A stretch of DNA of 64,000 bases from Faecalibacterium sp. I3-3-33 (GCF_023347295.1 NZ_CP094469.1:1116001-1180000); one strand, 5' to 3'; positions 24,030 to 32,027 are shown, counted from the first letter of the stretch. Notes: a model not told the origin generated them from the letters alone. Numbers and translations are program-made.

Positions 24030-25955
24030 TTACAGCTGGCAGGCGGTATCGTAGCCGGTGCGGATGGCGTTGGAGATATCCGCAGCCTTACCGGCGGCAT
24101 CGCCGATGGAATACACCGGGATGTTGGAAGCTTCCAGCGCAGCAGCGTCAAATTCGTTGGAGCGTGCGCCCATGGCCAGCACGATGTAATCGCAGGGGAT
24201 GGTCACCTCTGCGCCGTCCTTGTTCTCGCAGACGACGGCATCCATGCGGAACTCCTTGACCTTGTGGCTGGGGTACTGCTCCACGCCGTAGGTCTTGTAG
24301 TTTTCCAGCAGGGTGGGCAGAATGGTGGTGCTCTCGCCGGCGGCGATCTTGTCCATCATCTCGATGACCGACACCTTGCAGCCGCGGGCAGCCAGATACT
24401 CTGCGGTCTCGCAGCCTACCATGCCGCCGCCAATGACAGCCACCGTGCCGTACACCTGCTGCTCGCCGGCCAGCACCTTCCACGCGTCGGCAACGTTCAC
24501 GCTGTCAATGCCGGGGATGCGGGGTGCGGCGCTGTGGGCACCCACAGCGTTGATGACGGCCTCGAAACCGGCGTCCTTCAGCTGCTCTGCGGTGCGGGTC
24601 TGACCCATGCACAGGTGCACACCGGCGTTGCAGACCGCGTGGATCAGGTCCTGTGCGGCGCGGCGCATCTCCTCCTTGCGGGGAGGTACGCAGGCAATGT
24701 TCAGCTGACCGCCCAGAGAGGTGGTCTTTTCAAACAGGGTCACGTCATGGCCGCGCAGCGCTGCCACACGGGCAGCTTCCAGACCGGCAGGGCCGCCGCC
24801 GAGGACGGCGATCTTCTTTTTCTGTGCTGCGGGCTGGATGCTGCGGGTATTCTCGTAGCCGTTCTCCGCGTTCAGCACGCAGGAGAGGAACTGGCGGTTC
24901 TGGATGGCATCGGTGCAGCCCTTGTTGCAGCTGATGCAGCGGCGGATATCGCAGGCCTTCCCGGCAGCAATCTTGGTGCCCCAGTCGGGGTCTGCCAGCA
25001 GCGGACGGCCCATGGCAACCATATCGGCCATGCCGCTCTCGATGACACGTGCAGCCATATCGGCGTCCATGATACGACCCACGGCGCTGACCGGCACATT
25101 GACAGCCTTTTTGATGTCCCCGGCGATCTTGACGAAGAAGCCGTAGGGCTGTACGCCCATGGGAGGAATGGTGTCGGCCATGTTGCCGGTGTGGTTAGCC
25201 TGGGCAACGTGGAACATATCCACGCCGTCCTCCACCAGCCACTGGGCAAACTGCACGGCGTCGGCTTCGTCAATGCCGCCCTTGCCGCGCTGCGGGGTGA
25301 CGATGGACAGCTTGTAGTCGATGACCATATCCGGCACAGCCTTGCGGATGGCGCGGGTCAGCATACGGGCAAAGCGGACGCGGTTCTCCAGACTGCCGCC
25401 GAACTTATCGGTGCGGTGGTTCATGCGGGTGGAGCACAGGCAGCCGTTCAGGCGGTCGCCGTGGATCTGGATGACATCCACACCGGCCTTCTGGGCGCGC
25501 ACTGCGCAGGCGCACATCTTATCGATGATGGACATCAGCATCTCCTCGCTGGCCTCATCGGTGAAGAACATCATGTCGTGGTGCAGGCGCTGACGCATCT
25601 CGTCAAACTTCTTCTGCATAAACAGGCTGTTGATGGCGTCCACATCGTACTCCGGGTGGAAGATCTGGATGCCCAGCTTGGTGCCGTAGGCGTGTACGCT
25701 GTCGGCCAGTGCCTTGAAGGCAGGGATCTGGCTGTCGTCAAACAGCTTGGGGGTGGGAGAAAAGCTGTTGATGGGTGCCACATCGCCCAGAACGATGTAG
25801 CCCACGCCGCCCTTTGCCAGACGGGTGTAGAAGCCCATGTCCTGCTCGCTGATCATGCCGTTTTTCTCGTAGCCGGTGGTCAGCGGGGGGAACATGATGC
25901 GGTTTTTAAAGGTCTGTCCGCCCACCTCGATGGGCTGCAGAATTACGTTTTCCAT
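24030..25955 (-). CDS. FMN/FAD/[4Fe-4S] enoate reductase of the FadH/BaiH (old yellow enzyme fusion) family
   Basis: The 641-residue protein has an OYE TIM barrel (1-335), iron-sulfur cysteines C340-C343-C347-C359, and two Rossmann modules (IAVLGGGPAGLEAARVA and VAVIGGGMVGCETAEYLA). This is the layout of 2,4-dienoyl-CoA reductase and bile-acid BaiCD/BaiH enzymes. They pass hydride from NAD(P)H through FAD and the cluster to FMN to reduce C=C bonds. The usual active-site block (HAAHGY) is replaced by IHGDRLNG, marking a subgroup with a different acceptor. It is the last gene of an operon behind an esterase-like hydrolase and a GPH symporter. Reduction of a plant phenylpropenoate is therefore a reasonable guess, not proven. 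AAGGAGG precedes the ATG. Confidence 0.85.
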   Translation of the reverse strand: MENVILQPIEVGGQTFKNRIMFPPLTTGYEKNGMISEQDMGFYTRLAKGGVGYIVLGDVAPINSFSPTPKLFDDSQIPAFKALADSVHAYGTKLGIQIFHPEYDVDAINSLFMQKKFDEMRQRLHHDMMFFTDEASEEMLMSIIDKMCACAVRAQKAGVDVIQIHGDRLNGCLCSTRMNHRTDKFGGSLENRVRFARMLTRAIRKAVPDMVIDYKLSIVTPQRGKGGIDEADAVQFAQWLVEDGVDMFHVAQANHTGNMADTIPPMGVQPYGFFVKIAGDIKKAVNVPVSAVGRIMDADMAARVIESGMADMVAMGRPLLADPDWGTKIAAGKACDIRRCISCNKGCTDAIQNRQFLSCVLNAENGYENTRSIQPAAQKKKIAVLGGGPAGLEAARVAALRGHDVTLFEKTTSLGGQLNIACVPPRKEEMRRAAQDLIHAVCNAGVHLCMGQTRTAEQLKDAGFEAVINAVGAHSAAPRIPGIDSVNVADAWKVLAGEQQVYGTVAVIGGGMVGCETAEYLAARGCKVSVIEMMDKIAAGESTTILPTLLENYKTYGVEQYPSHKVKEFRMDAVVCENKDGAEVTIPCDYIVLAMGARSNEFDAAALEASNIPVYSIGDAAGKAADISNAIRTGYDTACQL

Positions 25956-25985
25956 ACAAAAGCCTCCTTGCAGATACGCTTTGCT

Positions 25986-26741
25986 TTACAGATTTGCTTT
26001 GATGAATGCTGCGGTCTTTTCCTCCACGGCGGCACGGGCTGCCAGCGTGGCAAAGTTGTGGCCGCCGCCTGCAATGGTGTCCATCACGGGTGCGGTGTAC
26101 ACCTGTGCGTAACGGTTGCAGGTGCCCTCGTCCACCAGACGGTCATCGTCGGCGCGCAGCAGCAGCACCGGGCCGTTGTAGCCCTTGGCCTCGGTAAAGG
26201 GGTCGGGGTGCTTGGCCATCTCGTAGTTAAAGGCCATCTTGTAGCACAGGCCCTCCATGTCGGCGTAGTCCTTGCCGGCCTGCACAACGCCGTCGGCGCG
26301 CTGTGCGCAGCCGAACCACATGCCGGCGCCCGGGCACAGCAGGATCAGGCCGTGGGGCTGGATGACCGGTGCGCAGGAGGCGGCAATGTAGCCGCCCATG
26401 CTCTGGCCGGAGAGGAACAGCTTTTCGCTGTCCACATAGGGCTGCTCAGCTGCCCATGCAAAGATATCCTGTGCATCGGTGTGCAGGCCGTCGAAGCTCA
26501 TATCCTCAAACTCGCCGTCGCTCTCGCCGTTGCCGTAGAAATCGAACCGGGCGCTGCCGATGCCCTGCGCTGCCAGAGCGCGGGACAGGTGGGTGTACAT
26601 GGACTTGTAGCCGCTGCAGCTGCCGGCAAAGCCGTGCAGGTGCACCACAAAGGGTACCTTGCCCTCGGTGTCGGGCAGGGTCACGATGCCGCGCAGGGTG
26701 TGGCCGTTGCGGTTTTTAAACTGAACCTGTAAGATCTTCAT
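25986..26741 (-). CDS. Alpha/beta hydrolase, cinnamoyl/feruloyl esterase-like
   Basis: The 251-residue cytoplasmic alpha/beta hydrolase has the oxyanion motif HLHGFAG (34-40), nucleophile elbow GQSMGG with Ser114, acid Asp199 or Asp200, and His228 in GGGHNF. Its size and pattern (RFDFYGNGESDG before the nucleophile) recall gut cinnamoyl esterases that release ferulic or caffeic acid. Its ATG lies 3 bp after the symporter stop, and its AAAGGAG ribosome binding site is inside the symporter gene, so translation is coupled. Placement between a glycoside symporter and an enoate reductase supports ester cleavage of an imported plant compound. Carboxylesterases of other specificity are not excluded. 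Confidence 0.75.
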   Translation of the reverse strand: MKILQVQFKNRNGHTLRGIVTLPDTEGKVPFVVHLHGFAGSCSGYKSMYTHLSRALAAQGIGSARFDFYGNGESDGEFEDMSFDGLHTDAQDIFAWAAEQPYVDSEKLFLSGQSMGGYIAASCAPVIQPHGLILLCPGAGMWFGCAQRADGVVQAGKDYADMEGLCYKMAFNYEMAKHPDPFTEAKGYNGPVLLLRADDDRLVDEGTCNRYAQVYTAPVMDTIAGGGHNFATLAARAAVEEKTAAFIKANL

Positions 26742-26744
26742 GGT

Positions 26745-28133
26745 TTACTTGCTCTCCTTTGCGGCGCGGCGAGCCTTCAGCTCGGTCAGCATCTCAGCAG
26801 TCTTCTGCTTGGTCAGGGGGTAGACGAAGAACAGGATGGCAACTGCAATGCCGTAGCCCAGGAAGTAGATGCCGGTGTAGCTCTTCCAGATGGCGTTCAC
26901 AACGCCTGCGGTCTGCACAGCGCCTGCGGTAACGTTGTAGCCGATAGCACCCAGCACAAAGCTGGACAGGCTGCCGGAAATGGCGCTTGCAAGCTTGCGG
27001 AAGAAGGAGTAGGTGGAGTAGACGATGCCCTCGTTGCGCTCGCCGGTCTGCAGCTCGTGGTAGTCGATGGCGTCGTTAACCATGGCCCAGATCAGCACCT
27101 GCATGCCGGAAGCGCCCAGATAGCAGATACCGTTGATGACGATGAAGGCCACGGGGTTATGGACGGGGAAGAAGAACAGGATGCCGAACACGATGGCAGC
27201 AAAGCCAGCGCCCATGCAGCACCACTCCTTCTTGCCGAACTTGTTGGCCAGAGGCTGGGTGATGGCAAAGGACAGCACAGCGTACAGCACGCTCAGCATA
27301 CCGGAGACAGCCTGAATTTTGACGTTGCCGAAGAAGTCCTTGTACAGGTAGGTGTTCAGACCGTTGACCACGGAAGCACCGATCATACCGGTCAGGCTGA
27401 AGAACATAACGCCCAGCAGAGCCTTATTGTGAGAAATCTCCTTGAGGACGTGCAGGTAGTTCAGCTTTTCGCCCTGCGGACGCTCGGGCACTGCCACGCG
27501 CTCCTTGCACCACACGCAGGTGATCTGCAGGCACAGCAGACCCAGCATAGCGCAGATGCAGGCCAGCATCAGGAAGCGGCCAGCCACGGGCTGGTTGTTC
27601 ACATACAGGAACAGGGGGCCGACCATGACCATGACGGTCATGAAGATGGTGCCGCCAAGGCTGCGGTAGCGGGACAGTGCGGTGCGCTGGCTGACATCAT
27701 CGGTCATCACGCTGGACAGGGTGCCGAAGGGCACGTTGACGCAGGTGTACAGTGCCTCGTACAGAACGTAGGTGATGAACATGTAGGCCAGACGCAGGCC
27801 GTAGTTGATGTTGCCCACATTGACAAAGCCAAGGATGCACAGCACTGCCATGGGGAAGGAGAAGGCGCGGATCCAAGGGATGAACTTGCCGCCCTTGGTG
27901 GCCTTGCGGGAGTCCACGATCGCACCGATGATGGGGTCGTTAACGGCGTCCCAGATCTTGGTGACCAGCAGCAGGATACCCACATGGAAGGGGTTGACCT
28001 GCAGGATCAGGGTGTAGAAGATCGACAGATACATGGCGCGGTACTGCTCGGTGAAGCAGCAGCCCAGATCGCCCAGCGTATAGCCGATCTTGTCCTTCAT
28101 AGAGAAGGGTCGGATGGTCTTTTTCTGGTCCAT
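26745..28133 (-). CDS. GPH family (MelB-like) glycoside/pentoside/hexuronide:cation symporter
   Basis: The 462-residue protein has twelve predicted helices. The GPH signature is clear: GYTLGDLG near 17-24, WDAVNDPIIGAIVD near 62-75 (cation-site Asp), and the conserved R..SLGG region near 158. Such symporters import glycosides or uronides with Na+ or H+. It is the first gene of the minus-strand operon. AAGGAGG precedes the ATG, and an AraC regulator gene is divergent. The substrate may be an aromatic glycoside or ester, judging from the downstream genes. Confidence 0.88.
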   Translation of the reverse strand: MDQKKTIRPFSMKDKIGYTLGDLGCCFTEQYRAMYLSIFYTLILQVNPFHVGILLLVTKIWDAVNDPIIGAIVDSRKATKGGKFIPWIRAFSFPMAVLCILGFVNVGNINYGLRLAYMFITYVLYEALYTCVNVPFGTLSSVMTDDVSQRTALSRYRSLGGTIFMTVMVMVGPLFLYVNNQPVAGRFLMLACICAMLGLLCLQITCVWCKERVAVPERPQGEKLNYLHVLKEISHNKALLGVMFFSLTGMIGASVVNGLNTYLYKDFFGNVKIQAVSGMLSVLYAVLSFAITQPLANKFGKKEWCCMGAGFAAIVFGILFFFPVHNPVAFIVINGICYLGASGMQVLIWAMVNDAIDYHELQTGERNEGIVYSTYSFFRKLASAISGSLSSFVLGAIGYNVTAGAVQTAGVVNAIWKSYTGIYFLGYGIAVAILFFVYPLTKQKTAEMLTELKARRAAKESK

Positions 28134-28203
28134 TGTGTTTTATCCTCCTTAAAAACAGTGAAACCACGAGACTTTTCGCACAAGTCTCTTTTCTACGCTT
28201 TGC

Positions 28204-28232
28204 ATTATACGTTAAATTTCCATCAATACATA
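28204..28232 (-). promoter_or_regulatory. Possible promoter of the symporter-esterase-reductase operon
   Basis: A perfect TATAAT (28209-28204, minus strand) has only a poor -35 (TATGTA) at 17 bp. A weak -35 fits a promoter that needs an activator such as the divergent AraC protein. Confidence 0.5.
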
Positions 28233-28244
28233 TCCAAAAAATGA

Positions 28245-28273
28245 TTGAAAACTATCGCAAATTGATGTATTAT
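28245..28273 (+). promoter_or_regulatory. Promoter of the AraC-type regulator gene
   Basis: TTGAAA and TATTAT are separated by 17 bp. Confidence 0.6.
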
Positions 28274-28281
28274 GCAATTAT

Positions 28282-28318
28282 AACAGTTGTACTTTTCTGT
28301 TGTGTACAACAAACTGTT
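28282..28318. promoter_or_regulatory. Nested inverted repeat, candidate regulator site
   Basis: AACAGTT..AACTGTT encloses GTTGTAC..GTACAAC. It lies just downstream of the predicted transcription start of the AraC gene, in the divergent intergenic region, and suits autoregulation. Confidence 0.45.
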
Positions 28319-28348
28319 ACACATGACAGTTTTGCGGAGGAGTTTTTG

Positions 28349-29179
28349 GTGAACTATACAGCCAAGCGTTATTTTTTCGAGAAGAGCGCCGTCCGGGAGT
28401 TTTACTCCGGCGCATATTACGACCTGTTTCTGGTCATGCGGGGCAGCGGAGTATTCCGGTGCCCCGAGGTGGTGCTGCCCGCCCAGCAGCAGAACCTCAT
28501 CATCTTCAAGCCCGGTCAGGGCGGCAGGCTGGAATATGCCGGTGCATACGGCCCGCTGGAGATTATCCGGGTGCAGCTGTCCCCCCAGACGCTGGCGCAG
28601 CTTTCGGACGCCGACACCGACCTTGAAAAAAGCTTCAACGTGGTGCCCTTCCGGCAGGTGGCTGTGCGCCCGGACAGCCAGATCTATATGCTGCTGAAAA
28701 ACCTTGCCCGGAAGCTGCTGATGCTCCCGCAGGAGCGCACCCAGTTCGGCGCAGCGGTGTTCGAGCACGGTATTCTGCAAATGTTCGTGGTGCTGGCGCT
28801 GCGTGCCTGCATCCATGCGGAGTTCCACACCGCATCGGTCAGCCGCCACCATCTGATGCTGGACGAGGTGTTTTTGTTTATTCAGGCGCACCTTACCGAG
28901 GAACTGACGCTGGAGCGGCTGGAAAAGGAGTTTTTCGTCTCCCGGGAGCATATTGCCCGGGAATTCAAGCGCCAGACCGGGCAGACGGTGCACCGCTACA
29001 TCGTGAAAGCACGGTTGGACCGCTGCTGCACCCTCATCGAGCAGGGGCTGCCCATCACCGAGGTGTACAAGACCAGCGGCTTTGGCGGCTACAACCACTT
29101 TTTCCGCGCCTTTAAAAAGGAGTACGGCATGACCCCCAAGGAGTACTTCCACACCACCCGGCAGGACGCCCGGGGATGA
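28349..29179 (+). CDS. AraC family transcriptional regulator
   Basis: The 276-residue protein has an N-terminal cupin-like sensing half (about 20-150) and a C-terminal double helix-turn-helix (about 170-270). The latter is marked by LTLERLEKEFFVSREHIAREFKRQTG and the AraC signature ending GFGGYNHFFRAFKKEYGMTPKEY. I chose the GTG at 28349 because GGAGGAG lies five bases upstream and this length is usual for the family. Upstream in-frame ATGs would add a hydrophobic, AT-rich leader peptide with no ribosome binding site. It is divergent from the symporter operon and probably controls it in response to the imported compound. Confidence 0.88.
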   Translation: MNYTAKRYFFEKSAVREFYSGAYYDLFLVMRGSGVFRCPEVVLPAQQQNLIIFKPGQGGRLEYAGAYGPLEIIRVQLSPQTLAQLSDADTDLEKSFNVVPFRQVAVRPDSQIYMLLKNLARKLLMLPQERTQFGAAVFEHGILQMFVVLALRACIHAEFHTASVSRHHLMLDEVFLFIQAHLTEELTLERLEKEFFVSREHIAREFKRQTGQTVHRYIVKARLDRCCTLIEQGLPITEVYKTSGFGGYNHFFRAFKKEYGMTPKEYFHTTRQDARG

Positions 29180-29204
29180 ATCCGGCAAAAGCAGCGCCGT
29201 CCGC

Positions 29205-29253
29205 ACCTGTGAAAAAAGCCGCCCGGAAAGATCCGCAGATCCTCCCGGGCGGC
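29205..29253 (-). terminator. Terminator of the oadB unit (family 1 hairpin, copy G)
   Basis: On the minus strand GCCGCCCGGGAGGATC pairs with GATCTTTCCGGGCGGC around TGCG, followed by TTTTTTCACAGG. Two pairs are G-U in the minus-strand RNA and would be A-C mismatches in the opposite RNA, so the structure is maintained for the gene's own transcript. Confidence 0.75.
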
Positions 29254-29275
29254 TTGCTTATTCTATTATTTGCCC

Positions 29276-29404
29276 TTACTTGCGTCGGGTGAGGCAGTTC
29301 AGCGCCATCACAACCAGCACGAGAAAGCCGATGACCAGCAGGATACCGGTCATGCCGATAAGCATCATGGGCAGGGTGGTCATCCAGGAAGAAAGATGAA
29401 GCAT
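29276..29404 (-). CDS. 42-residue single-helix membrane protein, OadG-like partner
   Basis: This short gene encodes a protein with one hydrophobic helix (about 11-36, MTTLPMMLIGMTGILLVIGF and onward) and a basic tail CLTRRK. It starts 13 bp after the OadB-like gene, with a good ribosome binding site (GGAGG). Position, size and topology resemble the small gamma subunit (OadG) that anchors Na+-pumping decarboxylases, but it lacks the usual longer cytoplasmic tail. It is probably a stabilising partner of the OadB-like protein. Confidence 0.65.
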   Translation of the reverse strand: MLHLSSWMTTLPMMLIGMTGILLVIGFLVLVVMALNCLTRRK

Positions 29405-29417
29405 AAAGGCACCTCCG

Positions 29418-30548
29418 TTAAGCCATCAGGGAAAGGATCAGTCCGCCGGCAAGGACGGATGCGATCTGCCCGGAAACGTTGACGCTGATGGAGTACATCA
29501 GCAGGAAATTCTGGCTGTCCTCGGCCAGACCCATCTTGTTGACCACGCGTCCGCTCATGGGGAAGGCCGAAATGCCTGCCGCACCGATCATGGGGTTCAG
29601 CTTTTTGCCCTCGGGCAGGAAGAGGTTCAGCAGCTTGGCGAACAGCACGCCGCCAGCGGTATCAAAGATAAAGGCCACAAGACCCAGCGCCATGATAAGC
29701 AGGGTATCCGGCCGGACGAACTTGTCGGCGGTCATCTGCCCGGCTACGGTCAGACCCAGCAGCAGGGTGATGAGGTTTGCCAGCACGTTCTGGGCGGTCT
29801 CGCTCAGGGAGTTCAGCACCCCGCACTCCCGCAGCAGGTTGCCGAACATCAAAAAGCCCACCAGCGCCACGCTGGCCGGGGCTACCAGACCGGCGACCAC
29901 CGTGACCACAACGGGGAACAGGATCTTAGTCAGCTGGGTGACGTTGCCTTTTTCGTAGGGCATACGGATGCGGCGCTCCTTCTGGGTGGTCAGCAGCCGG
30001 ATGACTGGCGGCTGAACGATGGGCACCAGCGCCATATAGCTGTAAGCCGCCACCATAATAGCGCCCAGATACTGGGATTTCAGGGTGTTTGCCACAAAAA
30101 TGGCGGTGGGGCCGTCGGCAGCGCCAATGACCGCAATGGATGCGGCGTCCTTCATATCAAAGAAGAACCCGGCCAGAAACAGGGTGAAAAAGATGCCGAA
30201 CTGTGCCGCTGCGCCAAACAGCATGAGCCACGGTTTTTCCAGCAGCGGGCCAAAATCGATCATGGCACCGATGCCGATGAACAGCAGCAGCGGGAACAGC
30301 TCGTTGGACATGCCTGCCTCAAACAGGGCAGAGATGGGGCCAACGGTGTCGCCCTGCGTGATAGCGCCGGATGCGGGAAGGTTGACCAGAATGGCACCGA
30401 ACCCCATGGGCAGCAGCAGACTGGGCTCCATCTTTTTGACGATGGCAAGGTAAATGAGCAGGGCACCAATGCCCCACATGACCACCATCTGCCATGTCAG
30501 CGCCCCGAAGTTTGAAAAGAGCGCGGCGAATGTGTTCCAGAAATTCAT
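29418..30548 (-). CDS. Orphan OadB-type protein (Na+-translocating decarboxylase beta-subunit family)
   Basis: The 376-residue polytopic membrane protein matches the beta subunit of oxaloacetate/glutaconyl-CoA/methylmalonyl-CoA decarboxylases: GIGAMIDFGPLL near 108-119, AVIGAADGPTAIFVA with the Na+-site Asp near 157-171, and GAAGISAFPMSGRVV near the C-terminus. In known pumps this subunit couples decarboxylation to Na+ export, with a biotin-dependent alpha subunit. No alpha subunit or biotin-carrier gene lies nearby. ATG 30548 follows AAAGGAGG. A yybP-ykoY type riboswitch directly precedes the gene, which suggests that it responds to, and perhaps transports, a metal ion. The alpha subunit could lie elsewhere. 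Confidence 0.85.
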   Translation of the reverse strand: MNFWNTFAALFSNFGALTWQMVVMWGIGALLIYLAIVKKMEPSLLLPMGFGAILVNLPASGAITQGDTVGPISALFEAGMSNELFPLLLFIGIGAMIDFGPLLEKPWLMLFGAAAQFGIFFTLFLAGFFFDMKDAASIAVIGAADGPTAIFVANTLKSQYLGAIMVAAYSYMALVPIVQPPVIRLLTTQKERRIRMPYEKGNVTQLTKILFPVVVTVVAGLVAPASVALVGFLMFGNLLRECGVLNSLSETAQNVLANLITLLLGLTVAGQMTADKFVRPDTLLIMALGLVAFIFDTAGGVLFAKLLNLFLPEGKKLNPMIGAAGISAFPMSGRVVNKMGLAEDSQNFLLMYSISVNVSGQIASVLAGGLILSLMA

Positions 30549-30588
30549 AATGTTTTTCTGCCTCCTTTTGTTCTGATGCTGCGGCAAG

Positions 30589-30635
30589 AAAAAAAGAGAC
30601 CCTTGCCACAGCGTACGATCTGTGACAAAAGTCTC
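30589..30635 (-). terminator. Riboswitch expression-platform terminator, copy 2
   Basis: On the minus strand GAGACTTTTGTCACAG pairs with CTGTGGCAAGGGTCTC, followed by seven T. Its 5' arm overlaps the aptamer's closing strand, as in copy 1. Confidence 0.8.
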
Positions 30636-30741
30636 AAGCGAACACATGACATCGGGCATTGCTGCCGTGATGACGCTGCCATGCAGCGGCCTGCCGGAAA
30701 AAAGCCTTGACCGGCGGGCTGCCCTTTACTCCCCTTTATCA
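30624..30741 (-). promoter_or_regulatory. yybP-ykoY type (Mn2+) riboswitch aptamer, copy 2
   Basis: P1 is TGATAAAG (30741-30734) with CTTTTGTCA. GGGGAGTA and GAGAC sit at the same positions as in copy 1, and both copies share GCTTGAGACTTTT and a CGGCAG.AATGCCCGATG block. GCGTCA, a recurring L3-like sequence of the class, is present. Transcription would be switched on by ligand binding. Confidence 0.75.
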
Positions 30742-30747
30742 TTTTTA

Positions 30748-30776
30748 TTGATACCAGAAACTGCCGCTTCTGTCAA
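30748..30776 (-). promoter_or_regulatory. Promoter of the riboswitch-oadB transcript
   Basis: On the minus strand a perfect TTGACA and TATCAA are separated by 17 bp. Transcription would start at the first aptamer bases. Confidence 0.75.
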
Positions 30777-30834
30777 GGGGGAAAATGCGGTTTTTCGCAA
30801 AAATCCAATAGACGGATGCCGGTTCCCTCTATGC

Positions 30835-31010
30835 CCCTCCCGTGAAAAGGCGAGCCGAAAAATCCGCAATTTTAGTTATAGATGCAGCTTTCCTTTGCGG
30901 CTCCTCTTGTGAAAAGGCCAACCGGGAAAATCCGCAGATTTTCCCGGTTGGCAAAATATAAATAATTTTTCCGCTGAAAATGGTCAGAGCGCAGCGGAGA
31001 CCATTCCAAA
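30835..31010 (-). repeat. Family 1 element, copy B (two-stem form), plus a half copy
   Basis: The full copy is 31010-30903 on the minus strand. The first stem is AATGGTC (31005-30999) with GACCATT. The loop TCCGCTG can pair with CAGCGGA (30976-30970). Then come ATTATTTATATTT, a perfect 16-bp hairpin (30917-30932 with 30937-30952) around TGCG, and CTTTTCACAAGAGG. It begins 4 bp past the pfkB stop. A degenerate right half (TGCGGA..CTTTTCACGGGAGG) follows at about 30873-30835. Confidence 0.75.
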
Positions 31011-31013
31011 CCG

Positions 31014-31946
31014 TTAATCCACCACCGGTACATCCAGCCCGAACTCCTGCGGGCGGAAGCGGGGACAGACGTTCTCGGTGATGCAGATGACCGAAGCAGC
31101 AAGACGGCTGCCGATCTCGCAGGATTCTGCCAGCGTTTTGCCGTAGGTCAGGCCGATGACCGTGCCTGCAAAGAAGGCGTCGCCCGCGCCGGTGGTGTCC
31201 ATGACGTCCACCTTTTTGGCGGGCACGATGCCGCAGCTGCCGTCCGCGCAGGCGTATACCGCGCCCTGCCCGCCCATGGTCACCACCATGCTGGGGATAT
31301 TGGCGCTGCGCACGTTGCTGCTGAGCACCCGGCACATCTCGTCTGGGGAGAGGTGGTCGTAGTCGTCCGAGAACAGCAGCCCGGCCTCCTGCTGGTTGCA
31401 GACGAAACAATCGATCTGCTGCAAGAAATCCCGTCGCTCCATGGCGATGCTCATGTTGGAGACAACGGCAAACACCTTTTTGCCGTACTTTTTGGCGTAG
31501 CGCAGGGTCTGCTTCACTGTCTCTTTTTCAAGGTCCAGTTCCAGCGCAATGGAATCGCAATCCGCAAAAATGGCATCGCCCTGCTCCTGTAACAGGCCGG
31601 TCAGCGGGGTGGTGTCCGGCCGCTTGGAGATGGCGGCGTGCACATCGCCGTCGTTGTCAAAAATGGCCAGCCATGTACCCATGCCGTCCGGCTTTTTCTG
31701 GATAAAGCGGGTGTTCACCTTGTGCTTTGCCAGCTTGTCGATGACGTCCTGTCCCATGCCGGTGTCATCCACCAGACCCACAAAGGTGGGGCGCAGCTCC
31801 ACGTTGGCGATATCCTCCACCACATTGCGGCTCACGCCGCCGTGTACCTGCTCGATGCGTCCGGCGTTGCGCCCGCCGGGGATATAGGTGGAAAGGGGAT
31901 AGCCCTTGATATCCACAAAAACAGCTCCGATGACTACGATGCCCAT
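31014..31946 (-). CDS. PfkB family carbohydrate kinase
   Basis: The 310-residue protein has the ribokinase fold: an N-terminal VVIGAVFVDIKG, a GGVSRNVVEDIA substrate loop (about 36-47), and the C-terminal DTTGAGDAFFAG signature (about 249-260) with the catalytic Asp. Family members phosphorylate sugars, nucleosides or sugar phosphates. The next upstream gene is the short pyruvate kinase, so a sugar-catabolic role is plausible. AGAAAGG precedes the ATG. The 3' end runs directly into a family 1 element. Confidence 0.9.
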   Translation of the reverse strand: MGIVVIGAVFVDIKGYPLSTYIPGGRNAGRIEQVHGGVSRNVVEDIANVELRPTFVGLVDDTGMGQDVIDKLAKHKVNTRFIQKKPDGMGTWLAIFDNDGDVHAAISKRPDTTPLTGLLQEQGDAIFADCDSIALELDLEKETVKQTLRYAKKYGKKVFAVVSNMSIAMERRDFLQQIDCFVCNQQEAGLLFSDDYDHLSPDEMCRVLSSNVRSANIPSMVVTMGGQGAVYACADGSCGIVPAKKVDVMDTTGAGDAFFAGTVIGLTYGKTLAESCEIGSRLAASVICITENVCPRFRPQEFGLDVPVVD

Positions 31947-31985
31947 AAACGATAAACCTTTCTGACTTCAGTTGATTTTACCTGT

Positions 31986-32027
31986 ATTATACAGGAAGCA
32001 GACAAAAGATGCTATCCTTTTGTCTGC
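31986..32027 (-). promoter_or_regulatory. Possible -10 of pfkB with an adjacent perfect hairpin
   Basis: A perfect TATAAT (31991-31986, minus strand) lacks a good -35. Directly upstream is an 11-bp perfect inverted repeat (GCAGACAAAAG with CTTTTGTCTGC, 31998-32027), which could be an operator or a residual terminator. Confidence 0.35.

Noticed and set aside
23357-24151. Several reading frames of about 70-110 codons in the 23.4-24.0 kb repeat region
   Set aside because: They run through the inverted repeats, change frame between repeats, and have no ribosome binding sites; the DNA is better explained as repeats.
24264-26732. 822-codon plus-strand reading frame across the reductase and hydrolase genes
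   Set aside because: It is antisense to two genes with intact motifs. Its composition is rich in His, Val, Gly and Ala repeats typical of shadow frames.
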